A stretch of DNA of 64,000 nucleotides from Paenibacillus profundus (GTDB lineage: Bacteria > Bacillota > Bacilli > Paenibacillales > Paenibacillaceae): NCBI RefSeq assembly GCF_021369635.1, contig NZ_JAJNBZ010000007.1, positions 1 to 64,000 on the forward strand, in the 5' to 3' direction. The position numbers and the translations under genes are program-made. Shown piece by piece: positions 54,271-63,300 of the stretch (its first letter is position 1; every line of letters starts with the position of its first letter). The notes below the pieces were generated by a model. It was not told the origin of the DNA and ran no database searches. It saw only the letters and a list, made by a program, of their open reading frames with translations.

Positions 54271-56070
54271 ATGGAAAAGAGACTGACACGTGCCGAAGTC
54301 CCACAGGAGGCAACGTGGAAGCTGGAAGATTTGTTTACGACCGTACAGGCGTGGGAAGCTGAGCTTCAATCCATTCATGCAGATGTGGGTACGGTGACGC
54401 AATATAAGGGTCAATTACATGAGAGCGCCGCAACCTTGTTGTCTTGCCTCAATGCGCAGGAAGCACTTCAAGAACGGATTGGCAAGGTATCCGCATACGC
54501 GCGGTTGTGTCTATCCGAAGACAGCACGAACTCGGATCACCAAGCCAATTCGGGCCGGGCCGGGAACATTATGTCTGAGGTGTCCTCCGCGCTATCGTTT
54601 GTCAAATCGGAGATTTTGGCGCTGCCGAATGGTACACTTCAGCGCTACTTCGAGGAAGAGCCCGAGCTGCAAGTATATCGGAGAAGTCTGATGTTGCTGC
54701 TGGAGACGAAGCCGCATCAGCTATCCGCGGAGACGGAAGCGGTTCTGGCGTCGCTGGGGGAGGTCCTTGGTGCGCCTTATCGAATCTACCTGCGGAGCAA
54801 GCTGTCGGATATGACATTTGAACAGGTGCAAGACAAGAACGGGAACACATTGCCTGTATCCTTTGCTCTATATGAGAACAAGTATGAGCAGTCTCCGGAT
54901 ATTGTGCTGCGGCGGGCAGCGTCTCAATCGTTCTCAAAAACGTTATCAACCTATCAGAATACGTTTGCCGAGACGTATGCGACGGAAGTAAAGAAACAAA
55001 TCGTGCTGTCCCGTCAGCGGAACTACGAATCTGTTACCCATATGCTGCTTCAGCCGCAAGAAGTAACGATGGACATGTATAATAATATTCTCGATGTCAT
55101 CCAAGCAGAGCTGGCTCCCCATATGCGCCGATTAGCCAGGCTGAAGAAGCGTGTCCTCGGCTTAGACAAGATGTTGTATTGTGATTTGAAGGCGCCGTTG
55201 GATCCGGAGTTCAATCCAGAGATCACCTATGAAGAAGCAAGCCGCTTAGTTCAGGACGCGCTGCAAATTATGGGCCCTGAGTATGGAGAGATTGTGAAGA
55301 CCGCATTCTCCGAGAGATGGGTCGACTACGCGGATAATGTCGGCAAATCGACAGGCGCATTCTGTTCGTCTATTTACGGAGCGCACTCATACATTCTCGT
55401 GTCTTGGGCGAACAATATGAGAGGCATGTTTACGCTTGCTCATGAAGTTGGTCATGCTGGGCATTTTATGCTGGCAGGACGATATCAAAGACTGGTCAAC
55501 ACGCGCCCGTCCCTGTACTTCATCGAAGCGCCATCAACGATGAATGAGATGCTGCTGGCTCAGCATATGATGAGCCAATCGACAGACAACCGCATGCGTC
55601 GGTGGGTCATTATGCAGCTCTTGAATACGTATTACCACAACTTCGTCACCCACCTTCTCGAAGGTGAAATGCAAAGACGCGTCTATCATTCGGCGATGGC
55701 CAATGAGCCTATTACTGCAAAGACATTGTCAGAGAAAAAGGGCGAGGTGTTGTCATCCTTCTGGGGCAATGAAGTGGAGCTGGATGAAGGCGCAAGACTG
55801 ACTTGGATGCGCCAGCCGCACTACTACATGCAGCTCTATCCATACACATATGCCGCCGGTCTGACAGCATCTACGGCAGCGGCCCGATTGATTCAGGAGG
55901 AAGGCCAGCCTGCTGTAGATCGCTGGCTGCAAGCGCTCAAAGCCGGAGGAACGCTCAGTCCGTTGGAGCTGATGAAGCTGGCTGGTGTTGATATGTCCGA
56001 GCGCCAACCGATCCAACAGGCTGTCGCTTATGTAGGTTCTCTGGTGGATGAATTGGAAAGCTTGTTCTAG
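54271..56070 (+). CDS. pepF: Oligoendopeptidase F
   Basis: A 599-aa cytoplasmic M3B zinc peptidase. The HEVGH zinc motif begins at His391 in LAHEVGHAGHFML, and the third ligand is in FIEAPSTMNEMLLAQHMM. The N-terminal helical part starts LTRAEVPQEATWKLEDLF, the family signature. Length is as expected. GAGAGGGG precedes ATG 54271. It is a single gene flanked by hairpins, the second M3 peptidase in the window. Confidence 0.94.
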   Translation: MEKRLTRAEVPQEATWKLEDLFTTVQAWEAELQSIHADVGTVTQYKGQLHESAATLLSCLNAQEALQERIGKVSAYARLCLSEDSTNSDHQANSGRAGNIMSEVSSALSFVKSEILALPNGTLQRYFEEEPELQVYRRSLMLLLETKPHQLSAETEAVLASLGEVLGAPYRIYLRSKLSDMTFEQVQDKNGNTLPVSFALYENKYEQSPDIVLRRAASQSFSKTLSTYQNTFAETYATEVKKQIVLSRQRNYESVTHMLLQPQEVTMDMYNNILDVIQAELAPHMRRLARLKKRVLGLDKMLYCDLKAPLDPEFNPEITYEEASRLVQDALQIMGPEYGEIVKTAFSERWVDYADNVGKSTGAFCSSIYGAHSYILVSWANNMRGMFTLAHEVGHAGHFMLAGRYQRLVNTRPSLYFIEAPSTMNEMLLAQHMMSQSTDNRMRRWVIMQLLNTYYHNFVTHLLEGEMQRRVYHSAMANEPITAKTLSEKKGEVLSSFWGNEVELDEGARLTWMRQPHYYMQLYPYTYAAGLTASTAAARLIQEEGQPAVDRWLQALKAGGTLSPLELMKLAGVDMSERQPIQQAVAYVGSLVDELESLF

Positions 56071-56106
56071 GCAAGCTCAATTGAATTGAATCGAGGTCTA
56101 TTGATC

Positions 56107-56139
56107 GAAGCCGGCATCTCTGTGCAGAGTGCCGGCTTC
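56107..56139. terminator. Hairpin between pepF and the convergent gene
   Basis: GAAGCCGGCA pairs perfectly with TGCCGGCTTC across a 13-base loop. No T run on either side, but it sits between two convergent stops. Confidence 0.7.
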
Positions 56140-56155
56140 GTCGATCTAGTCAGGT

Positions 56156-56905
56156 TCAATGCTGCCCTGAAATCGGATTGTTAGCCAGAGTGAGCGACAC
56201 CTTCAATGGCAGATGATCTGAAGCAGAGGGCAGGAGACGAAGCGCTTCGACCGAATCGATCTGGAAGTGTGAGCTGGCGAAGATGTAATCTAACTGAAAC
56301 AAAGGACGATACGAGGGAAAAGTGTGTACGGGAGATGAGTGAGCAGCATGACACACGTCGCGCACACAGTCATTCATTTTCAGCCAGGTTGCTGTCCCCG
56401 GTCTTAAATTAAAATCACCCATCACAAGGTGTGGCATTGATTCATTGATAAGCTTTTTGCGAATCCTATTCGCTTGTATTGCTTTCAACACTGGATTAAT
56501 GCTTAAGTGGGTCACGAACAATTTAAACGGTTGCCCGTGTGCCAGCAGACATGCTTCCAGCATGGCGCGTCCTTCGCTCTTAATTGGAAGCACACTCAAG
56601 GGGTGATTGGAGTGGCTGATGATTGGGAAACGGGAGAGAAGGCCGTTTCCGTACTGTCTTGGTGTTCTTTTCAATGAAGGCAGAGTCACCGTCGCTCCAA
56701 AAGCCGCATGCATGTTCAAGCGTTCAGCTAACCATTTCAGTTGATCGACGAAAGCGCTCCTTCTTAAAAAGCTCCGATCCAGTTCATTTAATCCGATGAC
56801 ATCTGCACCGCTTGCTTCAATGATATGTGCGATCCGGCCCAGGTCTAACTTGCCGTCTGTCCCTCTGCCATGATGTATATTGAACGTCAATATGTTGAGC
56901 TGCAT
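56156..56905 (-). CDS. Endonuclease/exonuclease/phosphatase-family protein
   Basis: A 249-aa protein of the EEP superfamily. Visible motifs are LTFNIHHGRG at the start, the metal-binding Glu in DVIGLNELD, FVTHLSINP, VMGDFNLRP, and the catalytic end SASDHLPLKV. No signal peptide is present. The superfamily includes DNases, sphingomyelinases and phosphatases; the substrate is not determined by sequence. Confidence 0.9.
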   Translation of the reverse strand: MQLNILTFNIHHGRGTDGKLDLGRIAHIIEASGADVIGLNELDRSFLRRSAFVDQLKWLAERLNMHAAFGATVTLPSLKRTPRQYGNGLLSRFPIISHSNHPLSVLPIKSEGRAMLEACLLAHGQPFKLFVTHLSINPVLKAIQANRIRKKLINESMPHLVMGDFNLRPGTATWLKMNDCVRDVCHAAHSSPVHTFPSYRPLFQLDYIFASSHFQIDSVEALRLLPSASDHLPLKVSLTLANNPISGQH

Positions 56906-57009
56906 AAGATACCTGCCTTATTCTAGAAGCTGCTTGAACTAGTATGACCAGTTATTGAATCTGGGTGAATATGTTATATCATTTTCGGATATAAGATAGC
57001 AAGCGGCGC

Positions 57010-57073
57010 TTGACAGGGATTTACGGGATAAAATATACTGATGTGATGGTACTAAAAAAAATATATTAGTACC
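57010..57073 (+). promoter_or_regulatory. Promoter and TetR operator of the yvaFED-like operon
   Basis: TTGACA (57010-57015) and TATACT (57034-57039) are 18 bases apart. Just downstream, GGTACTAA (57048-57055) and TTAGTACC (57066-57073) form a perfect inverted repeat separated by ten A/T bases. It covers the expected transcription start and ends 27 bases before the TetR gene, so autorepression is likely. Confidence 0.8.
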
Positions 57074-57100
57074 CGTGTTACAGCGAGGAGGGAGACACAC

Positions 57101-57691
57101 ATGAAAGACCGTCTCATGCAAGTCGCCTTGGAATTGATGACATCGCATGGTCTCAAGTTCACGATGAGTGATCTTGCGAGTGAGTTAGGCACGAGTAAAC
57201 GGACTATCTATGAGCACTTCGCGTCTAAAGAGGAGCTGATCGGGGCGATCGTCGACGAATCCATCGCAGAGGTCATTCAAATCGAAAAAGGAATATATGA
57301 GGACGACAGCTTAAGCTGTGTCGAGAAATTGAAGCAGGTGCTTTCCATTGTTCCAAGCGGTCTGAAGCTGAGCGACAGACGGCTGCTGGCGGAGATGAAG
57401 CGTTTTTCCCCGAATGAATGGAGTAAAATCAATAATTATTTGCAAGAAGAGTACGGATGGGGAACGGTGAAAAACATTCTCGAAGAAGGGATAGCAGCCG
57501 GTGATATCCGTCCCGTGCATGTCCCGAGCGTGCTGCAAATGATGATAGGTGCGTCAGCAGCAATATTCGATCCGGACTTCTTATTGCGCTCGTCCTGCAC
57601 ATTGCGGCAGGCTGTCGAAACGATGGCGGAGATGCTGACCTTCGGTTTGTCTGCAGCTCAAGAGAATGTGAATGATGCAAGGGAAGGATAA
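57101..57691 (+). CDS. TetR-family regulator of the SMR transporter operon (YvaF-like)
   Basis: A 196-aa repressor with an N-terminal helix-turn-helix (about 20-50: FTMSDLASELGTSKRTIYEHFASKEEL). GCGAGGAGG precedes ATG 57101. It is the first gene of a three-gene cluster with an SMR transporter and a DUF5360 protein. This set corresponds to yvaF, yvaE and yvaD of B. subtilis, with gene order to be compared. A perfect inverted-repeat operator lies at the promoter. Confidence 0.9.
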   Translation: MKDRLMQVALELMTSHGLKFTMSDLASELGTSKRTIYEHFASKEELIGAIVDESIAEVIQIEKGIYEDDSLSCVEKLKQVLSIVPSGLKLSDRRLLAEMKRFSPNEWSKINNYLQEEYGWGTVKNILEEGIAAGDIRPVHVPSVLQMMIGASAAIFDPDFLLRSSCTLRQAVETMAEMLTFGLSAAQENVNDAREG

Positions 57692-57728
57692 AGAGCGAGT
57701 AACAACCTCATAAAAGGAAGTGACAACG

Positions 57729-58178
57729 ATGCATTGGCTCTTTTTGCTTGGCGCTATCGTACTGGAAATTGCCGGCACGGTATCGATGAAGCTGTCGCAA
57801 GGCTTTACGCGGCTGCTGCCGTCGGCACTTATGATCGTTTTTTATTTATTGGCCTTCACTAGCTTGAATTTCTCGCTCAAGCAAATTAACGTCAGTGTCG
57901 CCTATGCCATCTGGTCTGGCGTTGGAACGGCGGCCATCGCCGTTATCGGCTACATGTATTTTCAAGAGGAACTGACTTTTCTGAAGATTGCATCCATCAT
58001 CTTAATCATTCTCGGTGTAATCGGCCTGAACATTGGCGGAGGAGCGCATGCCAGTGAAGTGAATGATGTTCGAGCCGTTCAGAGCTCGGAAAAGGAGGAA
58101 CGGTCGATCCCGATTGCTGCGGACTCAACCGCTTCCACTCTAACTAGCGACGTCAAAATCGTCGAGAGGAGGGAATAA
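57729..58178 (+). CDS. Small multidrug resistance (SMR) transporter, YvaE-like
   Basis: A 149-aa protein with four transmembrane helices in the first 105 residues: WLFLLGAIVLEIAGTVSMKL contains the essential membrane Glu, followed by AYAIWSGVGTAAIAVIGYMYF and IASIILIILGVIGLNI. It exports cationic compounds in exchange for protons. The cytoplasmic tail of about 45 residues (ASEVNDVRAVQSSEKEERS) is longer than in EmrE. ATG 57729 has AAAGGAAG about 9 bases upstream; GTG 57720 is too close. It lies between the TetR and DUF5360 genes. Confidence 0.9.
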   Translation: MHWLFLLGAIVLEIAGTVSMKLSQGFTRLLPSALMIVFYLLAFTSLNFSLKQINVSVAYAIWSGVGTAAIAVIGYMYFQEELTFLKIASIILIILGVIGLNIGGGAHASEVNDVRAVQSSEKEERSIPIAADSTASTLTSDVKIVERRE

Positions 58179-58181
58179 GCG

Positions 58182-58574
58182 ATGCGATGGATGAGAGTGT
58201 TTTTCTGGATAACAGATGTCGGATTCATCTTGTATTGGGCGGTGACGGCGTTAGAGCTGATTCCGCCTCAATATCTATACAGCGATTACAGCAACCCCAT
58301 ATTGGTCGCATGGAACTGGTCTTTCATGCCCCTAGATTTATTGATCTCATTTACCGGTCTATACAGTATGTTGCTGCAGAAGCGCGGACGGGAAGCTTGG
58401 CGCATGTGGGCGCTCATTTCGCTCGTACTTACGTTCTGCTCAGGACTGCAGGCGATCTCCTACTGGGCGATTCGCCTCGAATTCGATCTGGCTTGGTGGA
58501 TACCGAATGTGTATCTGCTTCTCTATCCGCTCTGTTTCATTCCGCTATTGCTGCGTCGACAGGCGGTCCGCTAG
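58182..58574 (+). CDS. DUF5360 membrane protein (YvaD-like)
   Basis: A 130-aa membrane protein with four helices, starting FFWITDVGFILYWAVTALEL and including AWNWSFMPLDLLISFTGLYS and FCSGLQAISYW. This matches the YvaD family, whose gene is linked to an SMR transporter in B. subtilis. It starts 3 bases after the SMR stop, with GAGGAGGG upstream, so translation is coupled. Function unknown. Confidence 0.85.
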   Translation: MRWMRVFFWITDVGFILYWAVTALELIPPQYLYSDYSNPILVAWNWSFMPLDLLISFTGLYSMLLQKRGREAWRMWALISLVLTFCSGLQAISYWAIRLEFDLAWWIPNVYLLLYPLCFIPLLLRRQAVR

Positions 58575-58704
58575 GTCTGGTGCAAGTGCTGGCCGATCGC
58601 TGCGCGAAGAAGACGGGAATGAGGTCATCACGGCTGGAGATAGGAATAAAAGGACCTCCTTGCGACAACATTACTAACGTACAGCCAATAGGGAGGTATC
58701 GAGT

Positions 58705-58884
58705 ATGAATAAGCAGCGAGCTATGGAGATTGCGGCTTCACCGGACGTGGTGGAGGTCACCTATGAGGGAACGCCGATTTATATTCAACACGTGAACGAA
58801 CAGAATGAGACGGCCCGCATCTTTCCGCTTGACCAACCGGAGCAAGAACGGGAGGTCCCTTTAAGCAGCTTAGTGGAACGATGA
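58705..58884 (+). CDS. sspH: H-type small acid-soluble spore protein
   Basis: A 59-aa spore protein. The sequence starts MNKQRAMEIAASPDVVEVTY and contains GTPIYIQHVNEQNETARIFP and VPLSSLVE, which follow SspH closely along the full length. GGGAGG precedes ATG 58705 and a strong terminator follows. H-type proteins are minor components of the spore core. Expression is expected in the forespore, but no sigma-G promoter was identified with confidence. Confidence 0.92.
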   Translation: MNKQRAMEIAASPDVVEVTYEGTPIYIQHVNEQNETARIFPLDQPEQEREVPLSSLVER

Positions 58885-58909
58885 TGACCGTTCGACCACA
58901 TTAAAACAG

Positions 58910-58944
58910 AACAGGCGATGGGAGACAGATTCCCATCGCCTGTT
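58910..58944 (+). terminator. Terminator after sspH
   Basis: AACAGGCGATGGGA pairs with TCCCATCGCCTGTT across a 7-base loop; the T run is interrupted by G. Confidence 0.85.
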
Positions 58945-59012
58945 GTTGTGTATGGGACAGCCAGTCCATAGGATTGCGGCAATTTTTATCCGCGCGCGCA
59001 TATATATAAGAC

Positions 59013-59624
59013 ATGCCTATAGCGGAGTTGATCAAGGTGCGGTATGTCCACAAAGCAATTGCAATATTACTTGGGAGTTTGTTAATCGCTGCAGGAATTC
59101 AATTTTTTCTTGTCCCCTTCAAAGTGCTCGACGGAGGAATCGTTGGCATCTCGCTCATACTGAATTATTTGTTTGGAACGAAGGTGGGGCTGGTCATTAT
59201 CGGATGCAGCATTCCGATCTTCGCTGTGGCATGGGTATACCGACGCGAATTGTTTTACAACAGTCTGCACGGAATGTTCATATCATCCTTCATTATCGAT
59301 TTGTTCGAACCACTGCAATATCATTTTCTCTATTATGTGAACTTATCTCCACCGATGAGCTCCACGATCGGAGGCCTCATCATTGGAACGGGTATAGGCA
59401 TCATGCTGCGATTCGAAACAAGCACGGGAGGAACTGATCTGTTGGCGAAGCACATCTCCAATGTGCTTAATATCAATGCGGGCTTCATTATTTTCATTAT
59501 GGATGCGATCGTGATCGGTATTGGCGGCTTGCTTATTTCGACGGAGACACTGCTGCTCTCTCTCATTGCGATTTCCAGCGGCGGCATCATGACAAGCCTG
59601 TGCGTATCGAAGGGCAAGACATAG
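59013..59624 (+). CDS. YitT-family membrane protein
   Basis: A 203-aa membrane protein with five to six helices of the YitT/DUF161 type: LGSLLIAAGIQFFLVPFKVL, DGGIVGISLILNYLFG, then GGTDLLAKHISN and ISSGGIMTSLCVSKGKT. The C-terminal DUF2179 domain of many relatives is absent. The start is uncertain: ATG 59013 lacks a clear ribosome site, and TTG 59028 or GTG 59037 are possible. Function unknown. Confidence 0.85.
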   Translation: MPIAELIKVRYVHKAIAILLGSLLIAAGIQFFLVPFKVLDGGIVGISLILNYLFGTKVGLVIIGCSIPIFAVAWVYRRELFYNSLHGMFISSFIIDLFEPLQYHFLYYVNLSPPMSSTIGGLIIGTGIGIMLRFETSTGGTDLLAKHISNVLNINAGFIIFIMDAIVIGIGGLLISTETLLLSLIAISSGGIMTSLCVSKGKT

Positions 59625-59691
59625 CCCTATCGGGCTATCCTAAAATCTCAACCTCTTCATATACTGTCTGAAAGGCTTGTCTATAAGCGTA

Positions 59692-59724
59692 GTTCAAAAA
59701 GGTCACTAATGGGACGTTTTGAAC
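59692..59724. repeat. Inverted repeat in the copA leader
   Basis: GTTCAAAA (59692-59699) and TTTTGAAC (59717-59724) are perfect inverted arms around 17 bases, ending 23 bases before the copA start. It could be an operator, a leader hairpin or an intergenic repeat. Confidence 0.5.
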
Positions 59725-59747
59725 AACTGTGTAAGGGGAGATGAAAG

Positions 59748-61964
59748 ATGAGCAACCGTCAGCCTACTATGGAGCGGCAGTCTTTGTCGATCTCAGGCAT
59801 GACATGCGCCGCATGTGCGGCACGAATCGAGAAAGTCGTCAGCAAAATGGAAGGAGTCCATGAAATCAACGTCAACTTTGCTCTGGGAAAAGGGGATGTG
59901 ACGTTCAATCATACGACAACTCCGGTAGAGCAGATTACAGACAACATCAAGCGTCTCGGATTCGACGCCCGCGTCGAAACGAATCTGTTCGCCAAGTCAG
60001 CCTCGACCAGTGCGGAGTGCAATCGGCTGCGTAACCGATTCCTCCTGTCCGCATGCTTTACCATTCCACTTCTATGGACGATGGTGAACCATTTTCACTT
60101 TACTTCCGGCATTTGGATTCCCGTACTGTTCCTGAATCCTTGGTTTCAATTTGCAATGGCGACGTTCGTGCAGTTTGTCATTGGCGGACCTTTTTATACG
60201 AGTGCCTACCGTGCGCTTCGGCATAAGAGCGCCAATATGGACGTTCTTGTTGTCCTCGGCACATCGGCGGCTTATTTATACAGTCATTATGTTGTATTTC
60301 ATCCCAATGCAACTGCGATTGGACAGCATCCGCCGTTATATTTCGAGACGAGCGCCATGATTATCACCATCGTCCTGCTTGGTAAATGGCTGGAAGCGAT
60401 GGCGAAAAAACGGACGCTGCATGCGCTGGAGCAGCTTCATGCACTGCAGGCTGAGGAAGCCGACGTGCTGCGGGGGCGCACTGTTGTACGTGTTCCGCTG
60501 GCGGAAGTTCTTCCCGGCGATACAATTGTCATTAAGCCCGGAGCAAAAATTCCCGCAGATGGAACCGTCATCACCGGATGGTCAGCGATTGATGAATCCT
60601 TACTAACCGGAGAATCACAGCCGGTGGATAAGCATAGCGGGGATACCGTTATCGGCGGAACGGTCAACCTGAACGGGACTTTGCATGTGAAGGCTGAGAA
60701 AATAGGCAGTCATTCGGCCTTGTCCCATATGATCCAGTTGGTCGTGCAGGCTCAGCATACGAAACCATCGATTCAGCGTCATGCAGATGATATTGCGGAA
60801 TTATTCGTTCCGATCGTAATGAGCTTTGCAGCGATTACTTTTGCGGCGTGGGAGTTCGTGTTCGCTCCGGGCGATTTCGGAGAAGCATTGGAACATGCCA
60901 TCTCTGTGCTTGTCATCGCCTGTCCTTGCGCAATCGGATTGGCGACGCCCACATCTGTGCTGGTCGGTTCGGGTAAGGCCGCCAAAAAAGGCATTCTGTT
61001 CAAGGATGGAAAGCATCTCGAAATGCTCCAGCAAATCGATACCATACTGCTGGACAAGACGGGAACGATTACGGAAGGGAAGCCAAAATTAACGGACTAT
61101 ATCGCAGTCGGCAGCATCGACGAGATGACTCTACTCCGATACGCGGCCGCCGCAGAAGTCCACTCGGAGCATCCGCTGTCCCGTGCAGTCGTGGCCGAAG
61201 CGGAGGCCAAGTGTCTCGCGGTTCCGCCTGCTTCCGGCTTTCAGGCATTTCCCGGCTACGGCATTCGCGCATCGGTCGAGGGGAAGGACGTGCTCATCGG
61301 CACAGCCCAGTGGCTGCGCAAAGACGGCGTGAAGGTCCACGATATGGCGGAGGCCGTCAAGTTCGAGTCGCAAGGGAAGACGGTGTTGTATGTGGCCATT
61401 CAGGGGAGGCTGGCCGGCTTATTGGCGGCTCGTGACAGCATCAAGGTCACGTCAGTCCAAGCGATTGACACATTGCGCAAGTGGGGTGTCGACGTTGTCA
61501 TGGTCACAGGTGATCAGGAACGAACGGCCTTGACGATTGCGCAGGAAGTTGGGATCCGCAGCGTGCATGCCGGTTCCTTGCCGGATGATAAAGTCAAAGT
61601 ACTGCAGAAGCTGCAGCAGGCAGGCAGGAAGGTCGCGATGGTCGGTGATGGTGTTAACGATGCTCCCGCATTAGCTGCGGCAGATATCGGCGTCGCGATC
61701 GGGACCGGCGCTGACATAGCCGTTGAGGCGGCGGATGTCAATCTGGTGCGTGGTCATCTTACCGGGTTGACGGATGCTATCCGCATCAGCCAGAAGACGA
61801 TGGCGAACATCAAGCAAAATTTGTCGTTTGCCCTCATCTACAACGTGCTCGCCATTCCGCTTGCGGTCATTGGTTGGCTGGAGCCGTGGATGGCCGGGAC
61901 TGCCATGGCGTTAAGCTCCATATCCGTAGTAAGCAACGCGCTGCGGCTTCAGCATTCGAAATGA
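59748..61964 (+). CDS. copA: Copper-translocating P-type ATPase CopA
   Basis: A 738-aa P1B-type ATPase that exports Cu(I). There is a single N-terminal metal-binding domain with the CxxC at Cys20/Cys23 (GMTCAACAAR), an intramembrane CPC at 392-394, the phosphorylated Asp436 in DKTGT, the TGES-type TGESQPVD, an HP motif in EHPLSRAVV, and GDGVNDAPALAAADIG. ATG 59748 has GGGGAG close upstream. No CsoR or CopZ adjoins it. The downstream genes (TauE/SafE-like, FixH-like, Sco) fit copper supply to cytochrome oxidase, so it may be the CcoI/CtpA-like branch rather than detoxification. Confidence 0.93.
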   Translation: MSNRQPTMERQSLSISGMTCAACAARIEKVVSKMEGVHEINVNFALGKGDVTFNHTTTPVEQITDNIKRLGFDARVETNLFAKSASTSAECNRLRNRFLLSACFTIPLLWTMVNHFHFTSGIWIPVLFLNPWFQFAMATFVQFVIGGPFYTSAYRALRHKSANMDVLVVLGTSAAYLYSHYVVFHPNATAIGQHPPLYFETSAMIITIVLLGKWLEAMAKKRTLHALEQLHALQAEEADVLRGRTVVRVPLAEVLPGDTIVIKPGAKIPADGTVITGWSAIDESLLTGESQPVDKHSGDTVIGGTVNLNGTLHVKAEKIGSHSALSHMIQLVVQAQHTKPSIQRHADDIAELFVPIVMSFAAITFAAWEFVFAPGDFGEALEHAISVLVIACPCAIGLATPTSVLVGSGKAAKKGILFKDGKHLEMLQQIDTILLDKTGTITEGKPKLTDYIAVGSIDEMTLLRYAAAAEVHSEHPLSRAVVAEAEAKCLAVPPASGFQAFPGYGIRASVEGKDVLIGTAQWLRKDGVKVHDMAEAVKFESQGKTVLYVAIQGRLAGLLAARDSIKVTSVQAIDTLRKWGVDVVMVTGDQERTALTIAQEVGIRSVHAGSLPDDKVKVLQKLQQAGRKVAMVGDGVNDAPALAAADIGVAIGTGADIAVEAADVNLVRGHLTGLTDAIRISQKTMANIKQNLSFALIYNVLAIPLAVIGWLEPWMAGTAMALSSISVVSNALRLQHSK

Positions 61965-61981
61965 GCGACAGGAGGCGAATG

Positions 61982-62658
61982 ATGAATCAGACCTTGCTGC
62001 TTACCGCGCTGTCGGGCCTGATGAGCGCGCCGCATTGTGTGCTCATGTGCGGAGGGACGATGGCGAGCTTCACCTTAAATGCGAACCAAGGACCGCTTGC
62101 CGTAGCAGCCGCTTACAACTTGGGGCGCGTGTGTACGTATACGCTTATTGGCGCCTTCATGGGCCTGATCGGATCGTTCGTCGATGGAGCAGGGGTGTTG
62201 ATCGGTCTCCAAGGGATATCCGGAATTATGGGCGGACTCCTTATCATGCTATGGGTGTTCGGCAAAATTACATTGCCTGTCCAGCGCTTCAGCCCGCTGC
62301 GGCTGGCCGTTGTCCAGCGTTGGCTCACCAGGCTGCGGGGAAGCAAGGAGCGCTGGACCATCTTGCTCAGCGGGGTGCTATTCGGGTTCATGCCATGCGG
62401 CTTGACCTACGCCATGCAAATGAACGCCGCCGCAAGCGGGAACTCATGGAGCGGTGCGGCAATCATGGCCGTGTTCGGCTTAAGCACTTTCCCGACGCTA
62501 TTGTCGTTGCCTTGTTCGCCAACCACATACATAAATGGCTGCGCAGTTATATGACGACAGCCGGTAAAGTGTTGGCGGTCATCATCGGCCTGCTGTCGAT
62601 ATTGCGGGGCATGGCTGCGAACGGCTGGATTCCCCATCTGTACCCATGGCTGTGGTAG
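61982..62658 (+). pseudogene. TauE/SafE-type (UreH-like) membrane protein gene with a one-base frameshift
   Basis: The first frame runs from ATG 61982 to about 62508 with LLTALSGLMSAPHCVLMCGG, the family start, and FGFMPCGLTYAMQMNAAASG. It then reads FPTLLSLPCSPTT and stops at 62554. In the next frame VVALFANHIHKWLRSYM and LAVIIGLLSILRGMAANGW continue to 62658. One missing base near 62510 explains it: adding one base gives exactly 226 codons. GGAGG (61971-61975) starts it 18 bases after copA, so the two are an operon. Similar proteins accompany copper ATPases in cytochrome oxidase assembly loci. Confidence 0.88.
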
Positions 62659-62682
62659 GCCACAGGTGCAGATAGCCGCTTT

Positions 62683-63105
62683 TCATTGCACGGCCTCAAA
62701 TGGATGGACGGCCTCGACCTTTCTTCCGCCGCTATGTACGACGACTAGCATTTCCCACATTCCCGCCATGAGGGGCACGGCCTCTCCCGTGTAAATACCC
62801 GGTTCCGCTTCGCTTATCTTGACCTCAATCCGCCCGCACATCATGTGCGGCATCGATAGGGCGGCGCTCATTTTCGCTCCGCTCACCGGCTGTCCGCTGC
62901 CGTCACTGAGGCGAATCGACAGCGTGGCTGATGCCAGCATCTGTGGCGGAAACGGTGCGATTTCCGTCTGCAGCTCGACACCTTCCTGCTGCACGGTCAT
63001 CACTGCTTCATATTGAATCGAATCCTTCCACGCATAGCCGGCGCTGATGAGGAGGAGCAGGCTAATGGCGGCGGCTGCGCCAACGATGAATGGTTTCAGC
63101 TTCAT
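62683..63105 (-). CDS. FixH/YtkA-like membrane-anchored protein
   Basis: A 140-aa protein with one N-terminal transmembrane helix (PFIVGAAAAISLLLLISAGYAW) and an extracytoplasmic beta domain. It includes VELQTEIAPFPPQMLASATL, GAKMSAALSMPHMMCGRIEV (a Met/His/Cys-rich stretch that could bind copper) and GIYTGEAVPLMAGMWEM. This is the plan of the FixH/YtkA family found with copper and oxidase genes. ATG 63105 has GGAG 9 bases upstream; longer starts exist. It is convergent with the SafE-like gene and divergent from sco. Confidence 0.85.
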   Translation of the reverse strand: MKLKPFIVGAAAAISLLLLISAGYAWKDSIQYEAVMTVQQEGVELQTEIAPFPPQMLASATLSIRLSDGSGQPVSGAKMSAALSMPHMMCGRIEVKISEAEPGIYTGEAVPLMAGMWEMLVVVHSGGRKVEAVHPFEAVQ

Positions 63106-63192
63106 TTTCATATCTCCATAAAGGGAATTTGTTAATGTGTATCCGGCTACGGGTTGTACTATGACATATGACATCATTGCATTCAAAACTTA

Positions 63193-63219
63193 CAAATTTG
63201 AACTGTCACAAATTTGTGC
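63193..63219. promoter_or_regulatory. Candidate operator between the fixH-like gene and sco
   Basis: ACAAATTTG occurs at 63193-63201 and again within CACAAATTTGTG (63208-63219), a perfect 12-base palindrome. It lies in the shared upstream region of two divergent copper/oxidase-related genes. The regulator is unknown. Confidence 0.45.
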
Positions 63220-63300
63220 GGATGACTAGCCCGATCGAGTCATGCCGTACTTCAGCAATCCGTTACAATGAGACGTAGATTTGGGAAACGGAGGCTGAAC

